Position numbers and translations under genes: made by a program | Part shown: positions 48,957-60,600 of the stretch, in pieces | How positions within the stretch are numbered: position 1 is the first letter of the stretch | How the letters are laid out: each line of letters begins with the position of its first letter | The notes under the pieces: generated by a model | What the model was told of the DNA's origin: nothing | What the model saw: the letters and a program-made list of their open reading frames with translations, nothing else | Databases searched by the model: none | Assembly: GCF_018320785.1 (NCBI RefSeq) | Contig: NC_054877.1 | Span: forward strand, 10,311,030 to 10,375,029 | DNA length: 64,000 nucleotides | Source: Cheilinus undulatus | Lineage: Eukaryota > Chordata > Actinopteri > Labriformes > Labridae | Direction of reading: 5' to 3'

Positions 48957-51900
48957 CTATCTGCCTAACAAGTGAAGCTCTTGATGTTTTTTGAGGTTGA
49001 TCAGCACAGTGAAGCTTTTACCACACTGTCCACAGGTGTGTGGCTTTGTCCCGCTGTGGAAACGCTCATGTCTTAAGCAGTTGTCCTGCCTTGAGAACCT
49101 CTTTCCACAGATTTTACAACTGAAAGGCCTCTCTCCCGTGTGCACACTTTGGTGCGTCCTTAGCCGTCTCTTCTGCGTGAACGATTTCCCACATTCGAGG
49201 CACCTGAAACCTTTAAAGGGTTGGTGTGTGGCCTTGTGCTCTTCAAGCTGAGACAAACGGGGGAAGGTTCTTCTGCAGACAGGGCAGGTGTACACTTTCT
49301 GATTCACCCTCCAAACATTTTGGAGTCTTTTTGCCCTTGGGCTGTTTCTGCCAAGGATGTTATCGTCTATGTTGGGTCCTATCCTGCTGGCGGCTAGTCT
49401 CTGTGCATGAGGAGGGGCGAGTGACGGCCCAGCTTGCTGTGGAAAAGACTGCAGGTTCTGCTCCTGTCTGACAGAGGGGTGTAAAGCATGTCTGAGCTGT
49501 TCAAGCTCTGAAGTGGTCCTTCCTATGCACATAGGTTGAGTCTCTAGCTCTTCTTTTATCAGTGCGCTTAAGGAACCATCTCTGATTTCCTCTGCATTTT
49601 TTGTACGTCTATGAGCAGCATATTGCTCAGAGAGAGGAGAGGAAAAATGCTGCGTTTGTTCCTGCATTGCAACAGAGCTTTTCTCAAACATGCTACAAGC
49701 AGGAGGAGGCCAGATTGGCTCATGTCTCTCAAAGCCCATATCTACTGCTGCATTGTTGTGATTGGTCGTATTCTCAATTTCTTCTTTTATATGCACACTC
49801 AGGGATTTATCTGCGACTCCTTCTGCATTACTTGTATTTCTTTGTGCAGCGTATGACTCAATATGTGTAGAGAACTCTTGTGTTGCCACAGAGTTGTTCT
49901 CAAAAATGCTGCAAGCAGGAGGAGGCCAGATCAACTCCTCTCGCTCGAAGCAAATATTAACTGATGCAGCGTTTTCTGTTATTTCCTGGGGGGCAGGTTC
50001 TGGCTCTGGTTTTACTTCTGGCCTCATCTCACGGCTCTCCTTGGCTCCACGTTGAGGCTCACATGATGACTCAGTAGTGCTTAATTCTTGATACAATGCA
50101 AACCTTTCCTGTCCTTCCTTTTCATCTGCATGTGACAGAAAGAGACGTTACCACAGATGTTAAAGCAAGTCAGCAAAGACACAAGTTAAAGTCACCAAAA
50201 GTTCGTTTTTTCCTGTGATTTAATTCAAAAAGTTAAATTCCATTTATTCTAAATTAGATTCATCATTGCAGAGTGAAATATTTAAAGCCTTTATGGTTTT
50301 TCTCTTCAGGGTTAAAGCTTATGGCTCACAAAAATCCACTATCTCAAAAAATACTAGAATATCACAAAACATCAGTCAAAAAAAAAAAAAGATTTATATA
50401 CAGAAATACAATACAATAACTTTATTTATCACCGCAGGGAAATTCAATGTCGACCTGCTGGAAGATTTTGCTCATGTATGCACTCAGTAATTGGTTTGAG
50501 CTCCTTTTACACAAATTACTGCATCTATGTGACGTGTCATGGAGCCAATCCATCAGTCTTTGGCAGTGCTGGGGTGTTATGACACCCAAGTTGCCCTGAT
50601 AGCAGCCTTCAGCTCATCTGTATCATTGAGTCTGGTGTCTCTCATCTTCCTCTTGACATTTTCCCAGAGATTCCTCTATGAGGTTCAGGTCAGACCAGTT
50701 GGCTGGCCAATTAAATACAACAACATGGTCAGCAAACCAGTCTCTGGTAGTCTTGGTGTCACTGTGGGCAGGTCCTGCTGGAAAAGTAAATCAGTCTCCC
50801 CATAAAGCGACACTACGAACACGACATTTGTACACCATGATTTTGGTTGTGTGCTGAACCAGAGTTAGAGAATAAATGCTCAGGAAACCTTCACAAATTG
50901 AACTTTTCCACAATGTTCTAATATTTTGAGCTGGTGGATCTTTTATTTTTATTAACTGTAGGCCGTAATCATCAACACTGAAACAAAAAAGTCTTGAATA
51001 TTTCACTTTGAATGACATGAATCTTGAATATATGGAAATTCTATCTTCTAAAGTAAATCACAGGAAAAAAATGAACTTTTACTTGATATTCTAATTTTTT
51101 TTAGACAAACATGAAGAAATACTTCAGGCTATCCTATATGTCTTAACTTAAATCCAAGAAATTAGGGTGCCAATGTTGTATTCTAGTAATATCACCTAGG
51201 GTATACCTATATTGTAAACTATATTTTGCGCTGTTTGACTGTCTAATTTAAAACAAAAGCACAAATGTGTACACCTTCTTAAGATTTTTTTACGAAGCAA
51301 AACAGGCTGAATATAAAAAAAAATAAAATTAAGTTTGGTTTCATTTTGGCCACAGACAAAGATGTTGAGACAAACGTGGCCCTTCACATCAGTCTTAACT
51401 GATAATTTTATGTTTCATAAAAGTTTCATAGTTTTAAAATCTAAATCACAATACATGTTCATTGCTTTTAAACGGTATTTCGGCAATGTTGTGAATTGTA
51501 TTGTACCGACTTCAACCGGTGTCAAGGTGTAAAGTGTGACCGTGTTAACTGATGAATTTCAGCTGACTGTGCCTTTGGTTGTCGTAGCCTCAACAGATGT
51601 TTAAAACGGAGTATGTCCTCATAGATGCCCTTAACTATGGTATTTTTCCTTACAGTGAAAATGGTCGTAATGTGCGTCTTTATTTGGGAAAGATAGAAAA
51701 GTGTTGCGACTACGACAGCCTCTCAGTAGACGGAATGTCGCCAGTTAACACGGTCACTCTTTACACCGTAACACTGGCAAAAATGAAAATCGTCTTGTAT
51801 TACATATTTTTAAACCAAGGACTAAGGTTATAATACACTAATATGTAAACATGTGATATTCTGGATATAAGTTTGGTTTTACATGTCCACTTACATACCT

Positions 51901-52201
51901 GATTTGAGGCTGTGATGTACCAACCTTACTTCTTACCTTTAGCAGGGGCAATACTCTCAGTCTGCGCCTGTTTGTCCTCAGTAGGTCGGGTCTTAGCTGC
52001 TTCCTGAGCTTTGCAGAGTTCGACCTCCATGGCTTTCAAACTTCTTTTGAGCTCCTGGATCTCACTGTCCCTCCGACACATCTCCAGACGAAGGACCACA
52101 GCCCCGTCCTCCGCCAGCTTCGTAATTTCAGCTACAGCAGCTTTAGCTAACACGTCCATGATGGCGGCCACCTGCGTACCGAAAGAGGACGGGAAAGACA
52201 T
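48957..52201 (-). CDS. C2H2 zinc-finger protein, four fingers, with a duplicated linker motif
   Basis: Predicted nuclear DNA-binding regulator. Two exons: 51937-52201 (ATG at 52201; donor AAAG/gtaaga) and 48957-50125 (acceptor CATGCAG, stop TAG at 48957), joined in phase 1 to ~478 residues. Exon 1 has the helical domain (VAAIMDVLAKAAVAEITKL, then LRLEMCRRDSEIQELKRSLK). The linker holds two copies of a ~65-residue unit marked by IWPPPACS and ending in an IKEE SUMO-like motif. Four C-terminal fingers follow, all with intact Cys and His: CPVCRRTF, CLECGKSF, CKICGKRF and CGQCGKSF. Linkers are TGERPFS and SGTKPHT for the last three, while the first pair is spaced by QPFKGFR. The single intron holds a Tc1-like relic and a MITE. 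The product has no name I recognise. Confidence 0.85.
50197..51080. mobile_element. Tc1-like DNA transposon relic in intron
   Basis: Terminal inverted repeats: left AAAAGTTCGTTTTTTCCTGT, right reverse complement AAAAGTTCATTTTTTTCCTG. The inside includes decayed transposase-coding sequence (CCAATCCATCAGTCTTTGGC, GGTCAGACCAGTTGGCTGGC phrases) with an internal deletion. Related to 30066-30846. It lies between the two exons of the minus-strand zinc-finger gene. Confidence 0.7.
51526..51767. mobile_element. MITE, copy 2 of the family at 37597
   Basis: The left end GGTGTAAAGTGTGACCGTGT and the reverse complement of the right end, GGTGTAAAGAGTGACCGTGT, are nearly perfect inverted repeats extending through TAACTG. 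Short non-coding interior. It lies in the intron of the zinc-finger gene, about 170 bases from its exon 1 donor. Confidence 0.7.
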
Positions 52202-52400
52202 CCTGCTTTGGGGGATTTAAACTCAGCAGAAACGAAATTTTTAATCTCTACCACAGAGATAATGCATCTTCAGTGAGGTAGGCATCTCCTCAAGAGCTTT
52301 GTTTAGTTTTACTTCCGGGATATTTTGAAGGCGGAAGTGAGGTCATGGCTACAACAGCTACAGTAACTGCTGTAATAGACGTGAACGAAAATCTTATTAT
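52202..52400 (-). promoter_or_regulatory. Probable promoter of the two-exon zinc-finger gene
   Basis: Two strong ETS-family sites lie 110-140 bases upstream of the ATG: ACTTCCGG (52311-52318) and GCGGAAGTG (52331-52339), in opposite orientation 12 bases apart. No TATA box. ETS-driven, TATA-less promoters are usual for broadly expressed genes. Confidence 0.5.
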
Positions 52401-53549
52401 CCACTCGTTTTAAGTTGTTTGAAAAAGGGAGTATTTTGCATCCAATATAAATCTTTAATGTATTTGTTTAACAAAAATGCATTACTATTTCCATCTTAAT
52501 GTATGTGTTTAGCTCCTAAGTGTGGAATTACCTACTTAAGTCAACCAAGAAGAAAAAAAAACGGTTTAATTTCACAAAGGAGCACTTTTTGTAGCTTTTT
52601 GGTCCTTTTGTTCACAATTTATTTACTTAAATGGTTGACTGTCTAATAAAACAGACGTATCGGCAATCTTATTTTAAACTATAATGATCATGTTTTAAGA
52701 AACACAAGACACTTTTACACCACCAAAGGATGGGCATTCAGTGAAGAAATCCCTAAAGCCAGTAAGGCTCTTAAGAATGACCTCCACAAGGTATGCTCCT
52801 ATGGGGAGCAGAAAGCCAGAACTTCACCAGGGTTTTTAAAAAGGCGCCTACATTTGAAAGTGTTTTTTTTTTTTTTTTTTTGTCCATCCCACAATACGTC
52901 CAGAGGGCTGATGTTGAAGGAAATGAAAAAGTTAGAGCTAAGCAAGAAGATGGGCATAGACAGGGTTAGGCACCCAGGTCTGGGCTAGCAATCACTCCTT
53001 CTGGGCCAGGCTGGAGCTCTACCTCTCCCTGTACCCTCATCTTATAAAGAAATAGAAGAGGAGTTAGGCGTTTCCGTCTACCTTTATATTGGCCTCCAAA
53101 TGACATTATTCATATCAATGCCACCAAAAACGACAGACTCATTCATATAAACCTCTTTTTATTCACATAAGAAAAACTATGAGTTTTTGCAGACAAAATA
53201 TTTATCAAAAATTTTACATTGCATTCATCATTCTTTTGAAAAATATGTCATCTATCTCACTGGGCAATGATATGTTTAAAACACACTGTGTATATACAAA
53301 TACTTCATACATTTAAAAAGTATTGTATGATAAGGCAAGTGGAATCAGAGCAGGTTAAATCTAAGGCTAAACTTTCAATCTTAAACTGCATTATGAATTT
53401 TGAGATGCTCTGCAAAACAGATGTGAAGTACGGAAGTTGTAAAAAGTTCTGAGTTAAGAGTACATTAGGATAAAAATTACATATAGAATACTTCATCCTC
53501 AATATGTTGCAGCAGCACTCACTTTAAATCCCTTTTTTCAAGTTTTAGT
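52401..53549. other. Gene-free stretch with a T21-type tract
   Basis: A run of about 20 T lies at 52862-52881. No exon is supported on either strand. Fragments of unidentified repeats may be present near 52700-53050. Confidence 0.4.
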
Positions 53550-53555
53550 TTTATT
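53550..53555 (-). terminator. PolyA signal candidate of the ARHGAP-like gene
   Basis: AATAAA on the minus strand about 1.1 kb after the stop codon at 54661. If used, the 3' UTR would include the whole foldback element at 53731-54424. Confidence 0.35.
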
Positions 53556-53730
53556 TGAATGTTCAGAAGATATATTTTATAAGGCAGCTTTTTTAAAGGA
53601 GTACATATTTCATAGCTAAGAGTCCTAGGGACCAAGGGGGTCAGCGACAATCTAAATCATCCCCCCAAGATGAAGATCAACATTTCATAAAAGCTGTTCT
53701 TAATGATAAATCCTTATCACATGGCAACTC

Positions 53731-54424
53731 TTAAAGGGATACTTCAACATTTTGGCAAATTCACCCATTGCCATAATCCCTATAGTCTTAGTAATAGGTT
53801 CGTGACCTTAAGTTGTCGGTGCAAGCTATTTTTAGATTGGCAGGGCTAGGATGGGTGCTGCTCTGCCAACACTATGGAGTCTTATGGTAATTCCAGCTTT
53901 CCCTCATCAAACTCATAGAATACACAATCCAACAACTCCAAAATGCTCTTGTGGACAAGTTGTGACCTGCACATTCACCACGCTATAAAATAATCATGGA
54001 AAATTATGAGACAGAGTTGTTTTAGAGGCAAGTGCAAAGCCAGAACTACACTCCAGACACAGCTGCTGGGCGGAGTGATTTCAAAACTGGTAAAAGTGGT
54101 TTTCTCAAGAAAGTAGTTCAGAGTATTTGCTTCATGTGTCGTAATGTTACATAATTGCACGTTATTATTTCATAGTGTGGTGAATGTGCAGGTCACAACT
54201 TGTCCACATGAGCGCTTTGGAGTTGGATTGTGTATTCTATGAGTTTGATGAGGGAAAGCTGGAATTACCATAAGACTCCATAGTGTTGGCAGAGCAGCTC
54301 CCAGCCTAGCCCCGCCGATCTAAAAATAGCTTGCACTGACAACTTAAGGTCACAAACCTAATGCTAAGACTATAGGGAATATGGCAATGGGCGAATTTGC
54401 CAAAATGTTGAAGTATCCCTTTAA
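53731..54424. mobile_element. Palindromic foldback element flanked by TTAA
   Basis: The left end TTAAAGGGATACTTCAACAT is the exact reverse complement of the right end, and pairing continues with ~90% identity for about 255 bases per arm (53731-53985 against 54175-54424). The loop of ~190 bases is non-coding. TTAA at both tips may be the target site. It probably lies within the 3' UTR of the gene ending at 54661. Confidence 0.85.
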
Positions 54425-54660
54425 CCGTTGTCTGTGGTATAAATGGAAAATTTACTTTAGTTGAACCAAGTTTTCACACCTGAAATAAAAAAACCTAAAT
54501 ATATCAAGTAGCATTACATAAAAAGTTCTGTTTCTTTAATTTACAATGAAAGAAAATAAACCAACTTTAAAGGGTATGTTTAACCCTTTATGCTACACAT
54601 AGAAAGCTAGTTTGCAAAGATAAATCAGTTTAAATCAATGCTGAGAATGAACAATTATCT

Positions 54661-57600
54661 TTACTGTACTTCATTTCCCCAATCTCTCTGCCTCTCCTTC
54701 TCGCATTCTTTCTCCTTCCCCCGCCTCATAGTCGCTATAGCAACAGCCTCTTCAAAATTCATGCTGAGGGGACTGTTTCTGTTTGGGAAACCTTCATCCA
54801 CATCCCTCCTCCTCTCCCTCTCTCCTCCCCTAAGTTCAGGCTTCTCCTTTCTCCCTTCTTCTTCGCTTTCTTCGTCGTCTTCTTCTTTCTCCGGTCCTCC
54901 TGCACAGACTTTCGCTGTGTTTTCTCTCCCTCTTTCAGCGTCCCTCCTCTCTCTCTGCAGCTGTTGGTGTTTGATGGTCATGGCGGTGATTTTGCAGTGC
55001 TGCGGCTTTGGAGGCACGACAGGCACGGCTTTGACTTGGTAAAACTTTGGTTGTTTGGAGACGACCACTTTACTGCCAACTCCACCTTTGCTGCTGTCAC
55101 TCATCTCGTGTGTTTTAGCCTCTCTCAGAGCCTTTGTGTTCAACCTGACCTCTTTAAAATCTTTATCTAAACTTTGTATTCTAATACGCTGCTCACCTGC
55201 CCTCATGTTGCTTTCATTCTCTTCTTCTTTTTGCTCTGAAATGACATTTTCTCTGCCTCTTTGTTGTGCTTCTTTGCTAACGACAAACATCTCTTGAATG
55301 GCTTTATCTAGATCATCACTATGTTGCTGCTCTTCTAGGTCTTGGAGCTTTTCTATAGTTGTCTCGGTCTCTATACTAACTTCTGTCTCATTTTTCTTTC
55401 CTCCATCTACAACATCCTCCAGCGTATCCCAACTTTCAGTCTCCCTCTCTTCGCCATCCTCCTCCATCTTTCCTTCATGTTCTCTCTCATCCATCTCCTC
55501 ATGATTGTGCATGATTGTTTCCTCTCTGGTGCAACCATCGCTCTCTAGTATTCCTACAAACATTTCCCTGTCCTCCTCTTCATCACTGCCTCCTCTATCG
55601 TGGGTTCTTGGCTCCTCTGTTGTGCTTACAGAAAAGTCAACAAACTCTTCAAGGGTTGCATTAGTTTCTTCTACTTTCACAGAAGAATCTGTAAAAGCTG
55701 GATAATCACTGTGAGGATCATCAACTGTTTCCTTCTCCTTGACAGTGACAACATCCAAGTTGTCTAATTCCTCGCTGCTCTGTACGGGATCCTCAGAGCA
55801 GAGACATGTGGACACCTCCAAACTGAGGGGCTGTTGTTCACTTTGAGTATCTTCAACGACACAGTGATCTTTCTCTGATGCTTTTCTGCAAATAAATGAC
55901 CGAGAGAGATATTTAGATGGCTATCAGTGGGGAGTTTCAGTGTTTTTAGTCTATTTTGTGCATCTTTTTCAGTCATTTATGTGAAATAAACACTTTACAG
56001 GAAACAGAAATCTCCCCCCGACACTTGCAATTTAGAGAACAACTTTATAAAGTCAAATAAAGTTGTTCTCTAAAATACAAATAATGCTGGAGATCTCTGT
56101 TTTCTTCAAGGCTTTATTAATCCTCCATGCACCTGGGAAGTTGGTGAAGTTAAACCAGAAATACTTACTTCAAAATAAACACGTCATTCAAACAGATAGA
56201 TTACTTTTTTACATTTTCCTTGCTTGTCGATATTAAATGTATGCAACAATGATTACATGATGTCTAAAATTTAGAATTTTCATTTCCTTCAGGAACATCC
56301 TCGTCATACATTTTACCATTTTATTGTGAAATGGATATACAGTTTTAATAATAATAACAATAATAACAATATTATTATTATCATTGTTATCATTATCATT
56401 ATCATTATTATTGAAAGGGTAAGGTTATATATGTTTCACTTCTACCTACTCCTTTTCGGACACTCTTACTTTTGTTTTGTTTGTTTTATTTTTTTATACG
56501 TTGTTGTAATTTTTGGTTCAAACAAAAGTCCTTCGCTCCTTAATTCCTTCAACCAACATTGTGCAGCAATACAGGGATAAAAAATCTTTCTAAAATGTAA
56601 AACAGGTTTTTGAATTAGTCTTGTCAATGATGCAGAAATGTCCATGAAACATTTGCTAAAATGAGCTTAAATATACTGTTATCACCGTTTGATACAAAGG
56701 TTAGGGAGATGTTTTTTTAAACAGACTCAGTCTGGCTTTAAACCTGCATATAAATAAAATCAGGGTCAAGTAGTTAAAATAGCACATTATTAGTGAGACT
56801 AAAATAAGAAGCATGTTATACATGAAAAATAGTTCACAAGAAAAAAGGGGTAATAGCCCTTTAAAGGTTGCTGTGGATACAAGTTACTGAAGGTGGCAAA
56901 ACGTCAAGTTCTGTAGCCAAAAGTTGCTTCACTACTCATACAACAGAAAGGAAGCAACACTGCAATCATTTTGTGTCCCGATTCCTGTGATAATGATGAT
57001 CGCATGATTGTCATGATTCTTCTCTTAGATCAGGAGTGTCCAAACTTTTTCCACTGGGGGCCACAAGCATACATGCATAAGGATAGTGGGGCCACTTTCA
57101 CAGACCTCACCTTGAGCATATTAAAGTTAATATAAACTAATCTAATGTAGGTTAGAATATGCTTAGTGACTGAGTAAACCTAAATGGAAAGTTAAAGGTA
57201 AATAGCAAATAATTTCAAGGGTTTTGGGGAGGTCAATCAGATTTCAGGAGGCCCTGGTGGGCCTCCACCCCTTGAACACTATTGTCACTGTCATCTGCTG
57301 CTGTAATCCATCAGTGCAATGCAACACCGTTATTGTGATGTTGTCTGACTTTAGTCAGAAAAAAACAGATAAATTCTTCTTGTCAAAATGTTTGTTTACA
57401 GAATTAGCCAGGTAGCTGAAATGACAAATTACCATAGTCAAGCACAAGTTTCATGTTCCAATATGGGCCATATTTCATTTTATTCCTGTAATTTGTGTGA
57501 GCCAATTAAAATTAGATCACAGGCTGCATTTGGCCCACAGACACCCCCGTCTTAGATAAATGTAGGTTGACTACCAGTGTTACTTTCTTGACTACAATTG

Positions 57601-60600
57601 TTCATCGACTACCTAAAAAGTAAATTAAGGTTTGGTCAAGACTAAAATATAATTTAGTTTCTGGCAGACATTCAAAATTTGTCAAATCTGTCAAGATACA
57701 TCTGCATCATTTCTGCCTCTCAGCTGTAGAAAGCAGGGACCCCAGGTTTCGCAGGGTGCATAGAAGACACTATCATGATTTGCTACCAGATTCAGGCAAG
57801 AGAAAAAATGTTTGAACTATAGGCAAAGACTAAAATGTGATGACCTTTTATGTACTAAAACTAGACTTAAATGTTTTTAAGTTTTCATTTAAACTAGACT
57901 ACGACTATAAAGGTTAGAAATGACTAAAATGTGACTTTTAATCAAAGGACTAAACCTGAGACTAAAATTAAAAATAGCTGTCAAACTTAACACTGCTATC
58001 TACTCTTATTCAGTTTTTTCTTTAAACTGAAGTAAATAATTGCTTACTGGCTTGATTTTTATCTTGTGTATCAGGGAGAAGGTGATGCATTTTTGGTTTT
58101 TCATAGCTTTTTTCTTTTAACAGCTGCTTTTGGAACAAAGTTCAATGAGATCAGTGAGAGTGACAGCTGATCTGCTACATCGCTACATGCTTAAATCCTC
58201 TGAGTTTCTGTGGGCGTGCAAATTTGTCTCATCTCACCGAGCATTATTTAAAGTTATTAATAAAAAAGCTTTGGTTCTATGATTATGTTGAAGTAAATTA
58301 TGAGTGAAAGAAAAAAAGTTATATCATAATTTAGGTCACATTAAATTCTTTTTACCTTTGTCTTTTGTGTTCTTGTCCGTCTTTTCCTCCGTGAACCTCC
58401 TCTTCCTCCTCTGTTACATCCTCTTCTTCCAGTTGAGCAGCGTCTTCCCCTTCTACCTGCTTCTGCTCTTCTGCTGTTGATTCTTTACGTGCTGAAAACT
58501 CAGCGTTCGCTGATGGGCTGTCTCTTTCCTCTTGATGCTCAGTAATCCCATCATTGTTTCTGTCTGTTCTGCCAGCGCCTGGTTGAAACCCGGTCAGACC
58601 ATCTAAAAAGTAATCACTCGGAAGGCTTTGAGTGAACATGTTTTCATCATCCTCACTGCTGTATGCATCAGAGTCATCCTCCTCTACCTCCTCAGAGCTG
58701 GAGTCCTCGGCTCCGCGCACAGGTGAGGTCATGTACGGTAAGCTGCAAGACTTTGCTTGCCTGCTGTAAGAGTCCATGCTGAGCGGTCTGTGTTTGTTTA
58801 ACTCTGCGGGACTCTGTGTTTGTGCTTCAGGGCCTGAATGCTGCTCCTCTGAGAGATAATCCGAGGAGTGATATTGCTCCATGACTTCATACTCATCATC
58901 TGAGTGACCGGGAGGTTCCACAGAGAACTCATTCACCTGGCAGGTAAAGACAGAAAGTAAATATTTTCGCCCTCACATACTTTTCAACCTTATCTGTATG
59001 GCTTCTATATCACAAACATACCTGGTAGGGGGCGCCACAGTCCATGTGGTCGAGGACGCCACAGTCCATTTGGTCCAGGAATTCAAAATTGTCTTGAACG
59101 TATCCTGACAGTCCCAGATCGTCTCCTTCCATCTCAGTAGAGTTCAAAACGTCAGAAGTATCAAAAACTTCCCCTTGGTGAGTCACCTCCATCACATCTT
59201 TCATATCTGGAAATAAACCAACAGGATTAGACACAACTACAGCAAAGATTAGAGATGATTTTAGAAAATTTGATGAACGTGATTAACAATAAATAGGATG
59301 AAACATGCTGAAATTTTAAGAATGCTCCGTTTAGAATTGTCATTTTCCAGTGTGTAAACATCACCTTTTCTTTGGTAAATTACCAGATTTATGATAAGAT
59401 ATGACAATAAAATTTTGTAAAAAATTTGTATCACTATTATACTTCATGTAAAATGTAAATAAAAACAATGAAACAATTTGTAAATCTCAAAAACCCATAT
59501 TTTATTCAAAATAGAACAGACAATATATCAGATGTTAAAACTGAGACATTTTATAATTTCATGAAAAATATGAGCTCATTTTGAATTTGATGGCAGCAAA
59601 AAGACAACTTGAAACTAATTACATCGACGGGTCAAAAACATGGTTGGGTATAAAATGAACAATTTAGAAAGGCAGAGTCTCTCAGAAGTAAAGATGGGCA
59701 GAGGTTTCCAGTCTATGGAAAACTGTCTAAAAATTGAAGATCAATTTCAGAAAAATGTCCCCCAACATAACAGTTTTTATTTTTGGCAGCTATTTTTAAT
59801 TGTAGTTTTAGTTTTAGTCTTTAAATGAAATGCATTTTAGTTTTAGTCTGGTTTTAGTCGACAAAAACTCAAAACATTTTAGTCTAGTTTTAGTCTATGA
59901 GCATTTATTTTCCTGCCTGAATCTGGTGCCAAATCATGGTAGTGTGTTCTGTGCACCCTGCCAAACCCGGGGTCCCTGCTTTCTACAGCTGAGAGGCAGA
60001 ATAGCTACAGATGCGTTGTTTTTTGACAGATTTATAGATTTACCCACAGTGGAGAAATATAGTCATCTTGATAAAAACTAAACTTAGTTTTTTGTCAGTT
60101 TTAGTCATCACAGATATATTTTTGTTAGTCTTAGTCTAGTTTTTGTCATGGAAAAAAGGCTGTTGACGAATAGTTTTAGTCATAGTTTTAGTTGACAAAA
60201 TTAACACTGCAACATAAAACTGTAAAGACTTTGACTATCCCACCATCTACAGTGCATAATATCACCAGAAGATTCAGAGAATCTGGAGAAATCTCAGTGC
60301 ACAGGTACAAGATCGAAGGTTGCCTGTGATCTTCAGGCCTTCAGGCGGCACTTCATTAAAAACAGACATGATTGTGTCCTGGAAATCACTGCATGGTCTC
60401 AGGACACTCCAAGACATACTTGTCCAGTAACACAGTTTTCCATGGCATCCACAAATGCAAGTTAAGGTTGTATCATGCAAAGAAGAAGCCATATGTGAAC
60501 ACAATCCAGCAAAACCAACGTCTTATCTGGGCTAAAGCTCATTTAAAATGGACTTACACAAACTGGAAAACTGTTCTGTGGTCAGATGAATCAAAAATGG

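Noticed and set aside
54638-55705. Ser/Leu-rich open frames on the plus strand opposite the last ARHGAP-like exon, and similar ones at 61543-62062
   Set aside because: Antisense of GAA/GAG-rich acidic coding sequence gives TTC/CTC-rich open frames automatically. The minus frame has consistent exon phases and conserved-looking motifs.
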